DNA of 64,000 nt, taken from contig NW_020194515.1 of the NCBI RefSeq assembly GCF_002865645.1, positions 310,001 to 374,000 of the forward strand, written 5' to 3'. Positions 33,308 through 44,122 of the stretch are shown here, one piece after another. The notes beneath the pieces were generated by a model. It made no database searches and was not told the DNA's origin. It worked only from the letters and a program-made list of their open reading frames with translations. Source of the stretch: Hyaloscypha bicolor E (lineage: Eukaryota; Ascomycota; Leotiomycetes; Helotiales; Hyaloscyphaceae). Positions within the stretch are counted from its first letter, which is position 1. Every line of letters begins with the position of its first letter. Position numbers and translations under genes: made by a program.

Positions 33308-36300
33308 TTAAAAAAAAGCATCAAACTCGCCCTCGTGAAGAAGCTCGCATTGAAGAACAGCAATGTCCAACATTCGCCCAGTGCCATGGAGAATGGAACT
33401 CCGAGCAACCGATTTCATGCGATTCTCCTCCTTGAACCAGAACTTGTTGTAAAGGAAATTGCTCAGCCAAGGGAAGGTCGGATCATCCTTCTTCAGAACA
33501 GGAACCATCATGATCATTTGGTGAATCAAACCGCAACCGTTGGCCTCATGAACTGGGTCATTGTCGGGATTAATCCAAGGGCAAGCGTTCTTGAAGGAAT
33601 AGGCAGTGGCCATACAGTGCAGGAGCTGATCGAGTGTGTTGCGGCCCACGCCCTTGCGTGTGTTTGTAGGATCAACATAGAGCTGAATGGTGACAGTACC
33701 ACGGGATCGACCTCGGTTAGAGCCGCTGAAGGCATAGTTGAAGCGCTCTGCAAAAGCGAACCCGAGGACTGACTCGACTTGTGGCAGGATAATTTTGGCT
33801 GAACGAGTTCGTCCTTGCGCATCATGTGTCGGTGGAACTCGGCCCTTGACGGCGACCACGAATGGGAGCTTCTCTCTCTTGGCAGTCTCAATAAGTTCCT
33901 GTGCATCTAGGAGCGAAATCGGTTCTTGGTCCTCAGGGATGATAGAATTAATCACGTAGTGATTGTAGATCTTCACGATGTCCTGGGCATCCTTCTGTTG
34001 AGCTGGACGGACGTACATATCGATCTTCGGAGAGAATGGATTCGGTTCATCAACTGCCATTGCAATTTCGAGGTGACGATTATCGGCGGCTGCCCTGATG
34101 CTTTGGGACTTTCTTTGCTTTTTTCCCTCGCGGGCGCGGAAGTTGTTGGCATCAACAAGTGATGTCTGATGAAGTCTCTTCATTTCGTTCTCACCGTTTC
34201 CGATATCTAGAAGTTATTAGCATGAAGACACCAGTGTAAATATGAACCATTTTGTCATGGACATACCCGGACTAGACTCAGGTTGTTCGATGGGGTCGAT
34301 AAGGACATCATTATTGATGGGACACTTACCACCTTTAAATTCATCAAGAGTAGTATCCACCTGAATAGAGGGTCCACACGGGATATCGCCACGCCATTCC
34401 TTAATGTAATCGGGAATGAAGCTATCGTTGAACCGGGTTCGGTCATTCTCCCAGTCACAAGGCGGAGGAGCCCAGCGTTTCTTGTCCCAGTCCAGCAATT
34501 GAGTCGCAGCATCCATTCCTTGGGTAGCCCGAATACCTTCCTTTCTGTTTTCCTCGACGACCCCATCATCGCTGACCTGGTCCTCAAATTTGAGACTGTG
34601 GTCGCGAGGCAAGAACCCTGTTGTTGTGACCAAGGCATCCTGTGTCAACGGCGCAATGTTGGCGGGAACTTGTTTGGTTGCGTTCAGCTCGTGAGCAACT
34701 TTCTCGTTGAAGGACTTGACATCAGTGGATGGAATTGTAGGCCAAGGGCCTTTCATGACACGAAGAGAATCAGTTGTGGTTTGATTGACAGTCGCTTTAT
34801 CAATACTCGGAATGGCTGTTGCTATCTGGCTAGGACTGAACATCATATTGGGATCCTGCTTAGCAAAAGGGGCACTGTTCTCATTGTTGCTGTGAACCGG
34901 TTGTTGAGTTGGGCAAGCGGCTTGAGGAGGAGCGCGCTGCTGTTGAGGGGGAGGACCGCGTTGCTGTTGTTGACTGTAGTTTGCAGACTGAGGTGGGGTA
35001 CCCCGTTGCTGCTGAGGAACAGAAGCCAGGCTGCCAGATGGCTGAGTGGTCCCCTTGCCAACAGGTGCATTCTGTTGCTGCTCAGTTGCTGTTGCTGGTG
35101 CCGGTCCATTGAAGGTGTATTTCTTTCCATTGGTGACAGTTGAGGACTGCACAAATTTCTGGAAGTGTTCAGTGCTATCTTGCTTCAGATGGAATCGTGC
35201 ATTATTGAAGGGCGCATTCTGAGCGACTTTGCTCGACTTGTTCTGAGTGACAGCGCCGAAGTTCGAGACTGGCTTCGGACCATGGCCAGAGGATTGATTC
35301 AGCTGGGAAACCTTGCTGGTAGAATTTTGGTGGGCGTTTGGGACTTGCTTTGCGGGAGCTGACTTGGGAAGCAGACCCATCTTTCGAGCCCATTCTTCAT
35401 TTTCGGTATTAGCCGTAGCTGGAGTAGTCGTCTCAGGCAAACGATCCATCCTTTGAGCCAACTCATCGCCATCTGTCGCAGCCTTAGCTGGAGTGACCGG
35501 CTCCTTGGGTAGAAGACCCATCTTTCGGGCCCATGCCTCGCCATCAGTATCCTGGGTGGCAGGAGTCTTCTGAATAGATGCTGGCTTTGGGGCAGCAACG
35601 GGGGCAGCAACCGGTGCTTGAGTGCTTGGCGGAACCTCCCACTCCTGTTCGGGCTCAATTCCTCGAAGATGCGATGGGACATAAGATTTCTGGGCCGCAA
35701 TGCGGAATTGGTTTCGCTCAACTGTTGAGGGTGGCTGACCAGCCTTAACAGCCATTGAAGTCATTCCCTCGGGCTTTGGATTTGCTAAGAAATGTCAGCG
35801 GATATGGAAGTGATATCGATCTGCAAGTGAATTACCGGTTTGAGGTTGTTGAACTGCCCAGCTTGATGCAACGGGCTCACCAGATGGATTAGCTACTTGA
35901 GCATTAGCAGATATGAGAGTGATTTTGATGCGAAGGTGACTTGCCGGGCCGAGAAGATTGGCTTTCCCAGCTTGATTTGACTTGTCCCATAGTAGTTGGC
36001 TTTGGAGCCTCGGTGTTCCAAGCGCTATGTCCGCAAGGCGCCGGATTTGAAGTCTCGATCTGAGCGGCTGGTGACATCTTCTGGGCAGTAGCAGAGTGCA
36101 GTCGAGAAGGTTGTCGAGGTTGAGCAGGACTAGATGGCTGTTGAGAAACTTGTGTAGCTTGACCAGGACCAAACGGTTGTCGAGAAGGGTGCATGCCTTG
36201 AGCAGTACCAGAGTGCTGTTGAGAGGCTGGTCTAGCTCGAGCCTTAGCAGAGTGCTGTTGAAAAGCTTGTCTGGCGGCTTGGTTATGGGGAGCCCAGGTC

Positions 36301-36539
36301 GAATCTTGTAGAGTGCCAGTTGACTTCTCAAGCATGCTCTCGACGGTCATCAAATATGGTTTTGCTTCCGGTCGGTCGTACCTATGACTTGTCAGCTCTC
36401 ATCTGTGATTACTAATACAAGTGTTATCATACAAAGGGATTGCGTTATTCTGAGTAGGAACTATGTTGTTCTGAGAGCGTATTCTCTTCGGGATGTACTT
36501 CTCCTTCCCGCCTCCAGAGGTGAGCCGTTGGTCGGACAT
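33308..36539 (-). CDS. large GNAT-fold protein with Gln-rich N-terminus (1005 aa)
   Basis: Five exons on the minus strand: 36539-36433, 36381-35945, 35892-35836, 35784-34267 and 34206-33308. The second intron (35944-35893) is GC-AG with donor GCAAGT, which is the only way the frame joins. The N-terminal 700 residues are low-complexity, Gln/Pro/Ser-rich, with loosely repeated QQHS-type units near the start and three copies of a motif of the form E(W)ARKMGLLPK at about 279-294, 303-317 (diverged) and 326-341. A GNAT acetyltransferase fold occupies about 770-960: MYVRPAQQKDAQDIVKIYN, ESVLGFAFAERF, then the acetyl-CoA-loop-like TRKGVGRNTLDQLL. Fungal relatives are uncharacterised; the Q-rich region suggests an RNA- or condensate-associated role (inference). 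The start MSDQRLTSGGGKEKYIPKR is basic. It diverges from ARL2. Confidence 0.8.
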
Positions 36540-37299
36540 GATGCCGTTTGGCTTCACCGGCAAGAGTGGATAGGGGAGTTGTTCAATAAGGGGGAGTGAA
36601 AGGAACTTGGGAATTGTGATATTGTGATAGTATCTTGATATGTGGAAGGTGACAAGGAGGTTGCAAGGAGGGATAGAGGAGAAGGAGGGGAGGGGTAAAC
36701 TTGAATGAACTCACTTTTAGATCCGATATTGTGGGTCAAAGCACCCTCGCGTGGAGAGCCAATGAGCGTCCTATATTGGTATCGATGCTGTGCTGTTAAA
36801 GAGGCGAGGGCCGGGTGGAGAAATAGTGAAGATGCGAAGATGTGGTGGCAGAAGCCTTCTGTGGAAGATGGTTGCAAAATGAAGGGAACAGGGTCGTATG
36901 GAGACGAATAAGTTAATGAGATGGTTAAATTGATGGCAAGATGAGAAGGTACTGTCAAGGAAGGGTTTGGTAAAAGCAGAAGTGACAGTCCAAGTGGGCA
37001 AAGGTAAAAGCGTGCAAAGGGGTCAAGGTCTGTACCAGATGCTTTGATGAAAACAACCCTCGGAATGAGACGGAAGGTAGATGGTTAGATCTCAAAAGAT
37101 GAAGCTTGTATCGCTCGTGAAGAAGTATCTTCAGGTTGCAAGAAGGATTCTCGGTCAAGTGTCGACTTAGGTTGGGGGTAGGTGATGATCACGTGATGCT
37201 ATTTGATGGAGTATCCCATCCCCCTGTCACTTCCGGAGTTGGACGAAGTCTTTGCCCAACAATACACAGCCCACCACAGCTTTCCTACAAAAGGGCAAA
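36540..37299. promoter_or_regulatory. divergent intergenic region, GNAT gene / ARL2
   Basis: 760 bp between opposite start codons. It contains purine-rich tracts (GGAGGAAGG-like words near 36640-36700 on the plus strand) and probably the 5' leaders of both genes, perhaps with leader introns. No specific site is claimed. Confidence 0.4.
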
Positions 37300-38081
37300 A
37301 TGCTGTCAATATTGCGAAAAGCAAGGTTGAAGGATAAGGAGATGCGAATTTTGATGCTGTAGGCTCTCTTGCTGGACAGATGGAATCTGCTGACATGGCT
37401 TAGCGGCCTGGACAATGCCGGCAAGACTACTATAGTCAAGAAGATCATGGGTGAAGATGTCAATACAGTCAGCCCAACACTGGGCTTCATTATCAAGACT
37501 ATTGATTATGGCGGGTAAGTGCTTGGTTCACTGCCGCTATATCATACTGACTTTTCCCCAAGATATAAGCTTAATATCTGTAGGTGCACCAGCTGCTCGA
37601 CTAGTGTCATTGCTGACCAGCTCAGGGGATGTTGGTGGCCAGAAGACCCTCAGATCATACTGGAGGAACTACTTCGAGAAGACTGATGCCTTAATCTGGG
37701 TGGTGGATGCCACTGATCGACTTCGAATCGATGACTGCAGGGAGGAGCTCCATGGCCTTCTACAGGAAGAGGTTTGACCATGCAGCGGTCTCACAAGATC
37801 CATGGCTGACCTGAATGCCAGAGACTTTCTGGGGCAAGTTTGCTGGTGTTTGCTAATAAGACAGATGTTAATGGATGCATGGATGAAGCAGAAATCCAAG
37901 ATGTCTGGTTCTATCGATGTTGCCCTGCGGCTGGGCTAACCGAATGCAGGGGCTCCAGTTGAATGCCATCAAGACGCACAAGTGGCACATCATTCGATGT
38001 AGTGCGATTACGGGTGCGAATCTTAAAGAAGGTCTTGAATGGGTTGTGCAAGACGCCAAGGCTCGATTGTTTCTATACTAG
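37300..38081 (+). CDS. arl2: ADP-ribosylation factor-like GTPase ARL2
   Basis: Six exons: 37300-37358, 37404-37514, 37563-37579, 37626-37771, 37822-37902 and 37950-38081; 181 residues. ARL2 (Alp41 in fission yeast, Cin4 in budding yeast) works with tubulin cofactors in alpha/beta-tubulin folding. The G1 loop GLDNAGKT is at 21-28, switch I SPTLGF follows, then G3 [23 protein letters not shown], and the base-specificity loop NKTD, where NKQD is usual but the NKxD pattern is kept. G5 is SAITG. N-terminal [17 protein letters not shown] matches the ARL2 helix; there is no Gly2, so no myristoylation, in line with ARL2 biology. Exon 3 is just 17 nt and encodes the middle of YKLNIW. The last donor (GTCTGG) is weak, but the frame closes only there. 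Confidence 0.92.
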
Positions 38082-38515
38082 AATGCTCTTATTGGTGGTG
38101 GTGGTGGTGTTTTGTTTTGGCTGTTGGTGTGGCTGCTGGTGGACTTGCAGGGAAGCGCGTTCTTCACAAAGCATCTAGATGCATAAACATTGAGAGCTTC
38201 AAGAAATCTCAAAGAAAAAGGAAGAAAGTATTGGTATTGAGTTAACATTTTTCAATCATACCATCTGCAGTAATGTTTGGCTTCATCAATTCTACAAAAA
38301 ATAGCACTACAGGTGGCCGCAGAAGAGGTCCTGTTTCAAACCTTCCTAGAGAAGAAGCGAAAAAGCTTCTGGATCCACCTGCATAATAGCCGTATTCTCG
38401 TAGATTATTCTTCCATTTCAACTAACTTCCTACCCCGCTGGGCGGCCATGTATTCGTAACTCCTGGGCTTGTGCATGGTCAGGCTTTGAGTACTTGGGGG
38501 AACATTTCTGTCAAT
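38082..38515. other. intergenic, no gene seen
   Basis: 434 bp between ARL2 and the gelsolin-repeat protein, same strand. It contains a GGTGGT-rich stretch just past the ARL2 stop (38094-38110). The short frames here have no recognisable motif. Confidence 0.5.
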
Positions 38516-41500
38516 ATGTCCGGCCCAACAGCAACGGACAGCGGTGAGGATGTCAACGATTTTCTAAAGCGCATCAAGGAATTGGGTGATAGGCGAGACC
38601 AAGAAGACGAAGAGCGCAACAAGAGGCTCGAGGAGGAGATCTTGCAGGGCAGAAAAGAACGACAGGCACGCCGCGCTGGTAGGTCAATCCGAACCTCTCC
38701 TCTGCAGTGGGATCCCGGTGTGACAGCTCACCTTGATTTTGTATCCCTGGCTAACTTCCACTATTCAGAGCGTGCCAGATCTATTTCCCCTACGAAGTCC
38801 TCTCCTGCGAATACCCCAACTGTATCGCGAATCTCGGCGGCCCAAGCCAGTGGCATTTTCCAGTCTTTGTCTCCCCAGATCAACCCCGAATGCGCTTCCG
38901 AGTCTCGACGCGACACCGCGGTTGGTGATGAGATGGATAGGTTGGCGGGCACCACGAATTCCCCAACAAAGGAAAATACTGCACCGTTTGATGAGGAACG
39001 CGTTATCTCGGAGTCCGATCTTATCAGGAATATTTCAGTCAAAGCATCACCATCAAATGCTATGCCCTCGAGAGATTCACGGCTGTCCTGGCAGCGCCGC
39101 CCAAATTCCCAATCCCCGGATCGCCCAAGAAGTCGGCCACTCTCAATGGTAGCTGCTGAGAACGCTGCGCGATCTCCGAGAGCTACGCCTGAACCGGCAT
39201 CCACAGCAGAGCCAACGCTTTCTCGGGAAGAAATTTCACAATCACTGGCGTCCAAAGATCCTGCGTGGTTCCGGCAGACTGCTGACAGGGGATTGAATTC
39301 GAAAGCATACAGACGGAATCAAGTGGAGGACGAGGACAGATCGGATCACGGGTCTAATTCCTCTCGGGTACAAATGCCAGGAATGGGTAGAGAGTCTTCA
39401 GAACCCGAGAGAGCTATTGATGAACCGATGGACCGCTCTTCTTCTCCATCGAGAAGCAGTGCAGGAGTTGGAAGTGGCTCAAAAGCGTCTTATCAAGCTA
39501 GCCCTCGAGTTTCGGGTGGAATTGGCTCTCCACTTACCTTGACTCCAGCCCAGAAACTCGAACCTCCAGGAGATTCGAATTCTGAGAGCCGTAATTTGGC
39601 TATGTCACCATCACAAGGCCGAATCTCACCAGAAAGACTTGAACGGCCGGCTTCTCCTACGAAGGGAATGGGAGGCTTTGTTCAGAGTGCCATCATGAAG
39701 AGATCGGATAGTGTGAAGAGGTGGAGCGTACAATCGCCAGCAGGTCTCACGAGGGGCGATTCGATTGCTAGTAATCGCAGTAGCCAAGATCATAGCAGCA
39801 ATATGGCTCTGGGTGGCGTCAACTCAGCAGGGAGCTCTAGACCAAGCAGCTTGAGTCGAGACAATTCACCCCATCCCAATTCGAGGCCCGTGTCGAGTCA
39901 CAGCAATAATACCATCACTCAAGAACGCCCTGGGACATCCAGCTCTATGAAAAGCTGTATTACTGCGTCAACAGCAAGCGATACGTTTGCAAAGCCTTCT
40001 CTTCCCGCTTCACGGACGCAGACTCCATTGGAAACTAGAATCGACCAAGAAAATGCCTCTACCGAGACGCCAACACGGGCCGAAACAACACCCCCTACAA
40101 GCCCTTCAAAGACTATGGACCCGAGGAGATGGAGTCCGACAAAATCCAGTTGGCTTGAAAGCGCATTGAACAAACCCGAATCTCCTAAGCCCAAACCAAA
40201 AGCCGCGCCGCCGTCTCAACAGCCTGCTTGGATGTCGGAGATCAATAAAGCGAAACAGAAAAGCAATGCTGACCTTTCTCGAAGCCCTCCAACTGGACCA
40301 AAACACGAAGTTAGCATTGGCGGTTTGATGAGATCACCACCCCCAGGTGGACTTGCAAAACCTTTGAGCATAGGAGGACTTCCAACGGGCTTTTCTTCTG
40401 GGGCAATTACGAGAAACCGTCTTGACAGCACTGCTTCTCAAGAAAGCAAAGACTCTACAAAGTCAAACGATGTTGACAACACTGCCGCTTCAACGACACT
40501 CCCTATCTCGAAGCCCTCGCCCGCCGCCGGCAAAGTCAAACCAAACACTCCCCCGAGGAAAGATTTTCGTGCAAATCTAAAAGCTCGTCAGGCTCCATCG
40601 GAAAGCACTTCGATTGAGCCCGAATTTAAGAACGTGTTTGGCCAGCTGAGACGCACCAAGACACAGAATTATGTTGCACCTGACGAACTTAAGAACAATA
40701 TCACTCGTGGGAAGGCTGCTTTGAACATTACCGGAGGTCCCAAGAAAACCGAACGTAAGGATGATTTCAAAGAAGCTATTTTGAAGAAGAAAGAAGATTT
40801 CAAGAGGGCACAACTCGAAGGAAAGGGTGTCACAAGGTCTGAAAGTTCTGCTAGCCACGATTCTGACATTCCCGAAGCTTTAGCCAAACGGAGAGCTCTT
40901 GGAAGATCTGGATCTATTGCGGCCGAAGCAGACCCTGTCACTTCTAATTTGGCCACAAAAGAGAGCAAAACCGAGGAATCTGCGAAGGCATCTACGTTCG
41001 TGAATGAAAAGAGTGCATCAAGTCAATTTCAGCCGAAAGAGCCAGCAGGAGGAAAGCTTGCTGGTCGATTGAACCCTGGACTTGCAGGACTGCTGGCAAG
41101 AGGACCCCCGTCAATGGCTAATGATCCCTCTCAGTCATCGAGTCCCTTTTCTCAACGCACAGTGAGCATGAGCACTTCCACGTCCAATACGGAGGCTCCA
41201 GATTCCGGTCCACAGCTCACACACATGACCAAGGGGCGTGCCAGAGGCCCACGAAGAAAGGCACCCTCTAGTGCACTCTCAGCTACCATGGCGTCTGACG
41301 AGACAAAACCAACTTCAATGACAAGTGAAGATCTGACCCCCAAACCGCCACGAATTGAGACCCGGACGTTCTCGAAACCAAGCGAGAATGTCCCAGCAAA
41401 GCAACAAACAGATGCTGAGAATCCCGTATCGCAACCATCGTCACCTCGCAAGCTTGACATGAAAAGACGGTCCCAATTTCTGCAAGAGGCTCCTGACATG

Positions 41501-43414
41501 AACGGGGCGGAATCGAAACCAGAAGTCTCTGAGCCACTGTCCCCAACCAAATTAAACTTCCGCGAGACCCCTATGAAGCTACCAGAGACAAAGTCAGATA
41601 CGAAAGTTACGTCACCCACCAAACCAAAGCCCAGCACCCCGGTCAAATCACCTTCCCTCTTATCCAAGGAAAAAGTAAGCTTCCCTTTGCAATCAGAAGA
41701 GACCACAAAGGTTCGACCGTCTCTTATGACATTTGCGAAGTCAGATATGGTTGAATCCTCCTGTGCTGGACCAGTTGATCCCAAAACTCCAAGAAGAAAC
41801 GTAGATGATCTCGAATCAAGCAAGGCGAGCTACAAGGATTCTGCCGTATCAGTCAAATATGCTGCTGCGTTATGGGATCGACCCTCGCCTACAAAGACAA
41901 CTGGAAATCAACCGCGTGCCAGATCACCTATCAAGCTTCCGACGCATGATGATGAGAAAGCCGCGATGATTGATGCCGGTTTACGACCAACAAATCCTGT
42001 CAAGGGGGGTTCCATAGGTCTTGGTATCCAGAGCACAAGAGATGCAAGAGCAACTCGACCGCTTCCAACGCCACCAACCAAGAGCCCATTATCACCGCCT
42101 CCTAGTGCGGGCCTTATGCCTTCCATTGCGCCAACCAAGTCAAATGACAGCCCAGTGCCACAGACTTCGGAGGCATCAAAACTACTTGTTGATTTCTTTA
42201 GAGATAACAAATCGTCGATTCAATACAAGGTTGATACAGCGGCAGTGTTGACTTCTCGACCCGATCAAAGAGGAAATATCAAGACACTGCAATCAACCTT
42301 GTATCAACTTTCCCCTGACGGTAAAAAGCAACAAGTACCAAATCATCAAGAGCGAATCCTATTTGAAGGAAATCTTTACCTTTGTTTCCACACTTTTAGC
42401 AATGCGGCTGGCAAGAAAGCAACAGAGTTCTATTTTTGGATCGGAGACGAAGTCTTGGACCGAACTGTGGAGGAAGCCGAAGTATTTGCTCAAAAGGAGG
42501 CCAGAAGTGCAGGCGGCAAACTCATCAAAATTTGCCAAGGCAAGGAGACGCCCGAATTTTTCCACGCTTTGGGAGGGATCATTATAGTTCGAAGAGGTTC
42601 TGCGAACAGATACGATTCTCTTGCGCCCCATATCCTTTGCTGTCGAAAGCACCTTGGCCAGATCGTCTTTGACGAAGTCGATTTCCTACCCAGCAGTTTG
42701 TGCTCTGGGTTTCCGTATCTCATATCCACCCAATCCGGAAAGTCGTATTTGTGGAAGGGAAAAGGAAGTGGTATCGAGGAGCTGAGCTGTGCTAGACTTA
42801 TTGGGATGGATTTCGGTCTGACCGGGGAGATCGAGGAGGTGGAGGATGGCAAAGAGCCGGCGTCCTTCCTGCAAATGTTCGTCGGCAAAGCACATGATAC
42901 TGCAATTCCCAAGTCCGCAGATCATTGGAGGCTCAAACCGAATTACACCAAATACTCAACACGACTATTTCGCTCGCATTCGTCTGCCAAGGAGCAGGTA
43001 AGTCGTAGATATATTGTACGCAAGACGACGACGCTGACAGGGTTCAAGATCACAGAGATCAGTCCATTCTGCATCCATGACCTAGAGCCTGAAAGCATTT
43101 ACATCCTTGATGCATTCTTCGAAATCTACATTCTTGTGGGTTCGATGGCGCAATCGCAATTTTCAGCCTTCCAGCACTCCCTCATGTTTGCGCAGGAGTA
43201 TGGCATTCTTGCAGCGGGTATGGAGGATCGACCATTTGTTCCGGTGACGACGATTGTGCTAGGAGGTGTTCCGAAGGACATGAGGGCTGTCTTCCGCAAA
43301 TGGAAAGACGCCTTGTCGCCGACGGAGATGAAGGCTATGGGAACTCCTCTGCAAAGAGGGAGAAGTCTGCGAGTCGTGCCCCTGACGGCTGCGTTGGAGG
43401 CTACTCGGAACTGA
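38516..43414 (+). CDS. DUF4045 / gelsolin-repeat protein (1585 aa)
   Basis: Three exons: 38516-38678, 38769-42997 and 43049-43414. Both introns (90 and 51 nt) are multiples of three without stops, so an unspliced reading also stays open. The opening VNDFLKRIKELGDRRDQED is a charged helix, typical of fungal DUF4045 proteins. Residues about 60-1190 are Ser/Pro/Thr-rich and disordered with many SPTK-type sites, which may be phosphorylation targets (inference). From about 1190 the chain folds into gelsolin/ADF-H-like repeats: LLVDFFRDNKSS, IKTLQSTLYQLSPDG, NLYLCFHTF...FYFWIGDE, then a repeat with SGKSYLWKGKGS, and a last one with YILDAFFEIYILVGSM. Such repeats bind actin or, in Sec23/24-like relatives, other proteins. 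Start: MSGPTATDSGE at 38516, A at -3. Confidence 0.88.
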   Translation: MSGPTATDSGEDVNDFLKRIKELGDRRDQEDEERNKRLEEEILQGRKERQARRAGRSIRTSPLQWDPGVTAHLDFVSLANFHYSERARSISPTKSSPANTPTVSRISAAQASGIFQSLSPQINPECASESRRDTAVGDEMDRLAGTTNSPTKENTAPFDEERVISESDLIRNISVKASPSNAMPSRDSRLSWQRRPNSQSPDRPRSRPLSMVAAENAARSPRATPEPASTAEPTLSREEISQSLASKDPAWFRQTADRGLNSKAYRRNQVEDEDRSDHGSNSSRVQMPGMGRESSEPERAIDEPMDRSSSPSRSSAGVGSGSKASYQASPRVSGGIGSPLTLTPAQKLEPPGDSNSESRNLAMSPSQGRISPERLERPASPTKGMGGFVQSAIMKRSDSVKRWSVQSPAGLTRGDSIASNRSSQDHSSNMALGGVNSAGSSRPSSLSRDNSPHPNSRPVSSHSNNTITQERPGTSSSMKSCITASTASDTFAKPSLPASRTQTPLETRIDQENASTETPTRAETTPPTSPSKTMDPRRWSPTKSSWLESALNKPESPKPKPKAAPPSQQPAWMSEINKAKQKSNADLSRSPPTGPKHEVSIGGLMRSPPPGGLAKPLSIGGLPTGFSSGAITRNRLDSTASQESKDSTKSNDVDNTAASTTLPISKPSPAAGKVKPNTPPRKDFRANLKARQAPSESTSIEPEFKNVFGQLRRTKTQNYVAPDELKNNITRGKAALNITGGPKKTERKDDFKEAILKKKEDFKRAQLEGKGVTRSESSASHDSDIPEALAKRRALGRSGSIAAEADPVTSNLATKESKTEESAKASTFVNEKSASSQFQPKEPAGGKLAGRLNPGLAGLLARGPPSMANDPSQSSSPFSQRTVSMSTSTSNTEAPDSGPQLTHMTKGRARGPRRKAPSSALSATMASDETKPTSMTSEDLTPKPPRIETRTFSKPSENVPAKQQTDAENPVSQPSSPRKLDMKRRSQFLQEAPDMNGAESKPEVSEPLSPTKLNFRETPMKLPETKSDTKVTSPTKPKPSTPVKSPSLLSKEKVSFPLQSEETTKVRPSLMTFAKSDMVESSCAGPVDPKTPRRNVDDLESSKASYKDSAVSVKYAAALWDRPSPTKTTGNQPRARSPIKLPTHDDEKAAMIDAGLRPTNPVKGGSIGLGIQSTRDARATRPLPTPPTKSPLSPPPSAGLMPSIAPTKSNDSPVPQTSEASKLLVDFFRDNKSSIQYKVDTAAVLTSRPDQRGNIKTLQSTLYQLSPDGKKQQVPNHQERILFEGNLYLCFHTFSNAAGKKATEFYFWIGDEVLDRTVEEAEVFAQKEARSAGGKLIKICQGKETPEFFHALGGIIIVRRGSANRYDSLAPHILCCRKHLGQIVFDEVDFLPSSLCSGFPYLISTQSGKSYLWKGKGSGIEELSCARLIGMDFGLTGEIEEVEDGKEPASFLQMFVGKAHDTAIPKSADHWRLKPNYTKYSTRLFRSHSSAKEQVSRRYIVRKTTTLTGFKITEISPFCIHDLEPESIYILDAFFEIYILVGSMAQSQFSAFQHSLMFAQEYGILAAGMEDRPFVPVTTIVLGGVPKDMRAVFRKWKDALSPTEMKAMGTPLQRGRSLRVVPLTAALEATRN

Positions 43415-44122
43415 ATGCCATTGACGGCTTTTGGAGATGGCGACGCTGTACGATCAGAGACGCTCACGAGACAAACGTGTGGATTGGATTATGTTGTACG
43501 AAGCATTGTTTCTCTGTAAATATTAGGGGAGTAAGTCATCTCGGCAGTGGTCGTCTCGGATGGCTTTAGGACATTCACAGAGGTAATGAGACATTACCAT
43601 AGCTGAACTGAACTCTCGTCCAAATAAGGTTTCAAGAAGATATCATCCCGTAAGGTCGGGCACACCGCTCGGTGATTTTGTACTTGACCCATTGGGGTGC
43701 GTAGGAGTTGAACTCAAAATAGAGGGGCGGAGCTGTGGCTTACAGTACCAGGCCATGGTGGGCTGCAGCGAGCTGCTTACTCATCATACTAATAGCGCTG
43801 CTACTATTGGTCAGGTCGGGTTCAAAAATTTGTCGGATTCGAGAGTGGATCTCAGCATCCACTCACAGCGCTATTTATTGTGTCAGCCTTGTGGTGGTGG
43901 CTCATTCGTATACGAATCAGCTGCAGCGACTCGACGGTCAATGCGCAGCCCTGCGTCTGACTTGCAGCCTACGCCGCACATTCTTCGTCATTATGAAAAG
44001 AGAAGCAGTCTTCAGTGTGCTTCATTGTCTGGCTCCATCTTATGATACCTTCCTCGCTCCCTGGTATCCGAGCAGGTAGGTTCTTTCACAGCTGCTATAC
44101 CTCCGTGACGAACGATCCCTCT
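43415..44122. other. intergenic, no gene seen
   Basis: Spacer of 708 bp before the Zn2Cys6 gene, presumably its promoter and leader. Short frames here lack recognisable motifs. Confidence 0.5.

Noticed and set aside
41152..41823. 223-codon minus-strand frame
   Set aside because: Antisense shadow of the Ser/Pro/Lys-rich middle of the DUF4045/gelsolin protein; no motif of its own.
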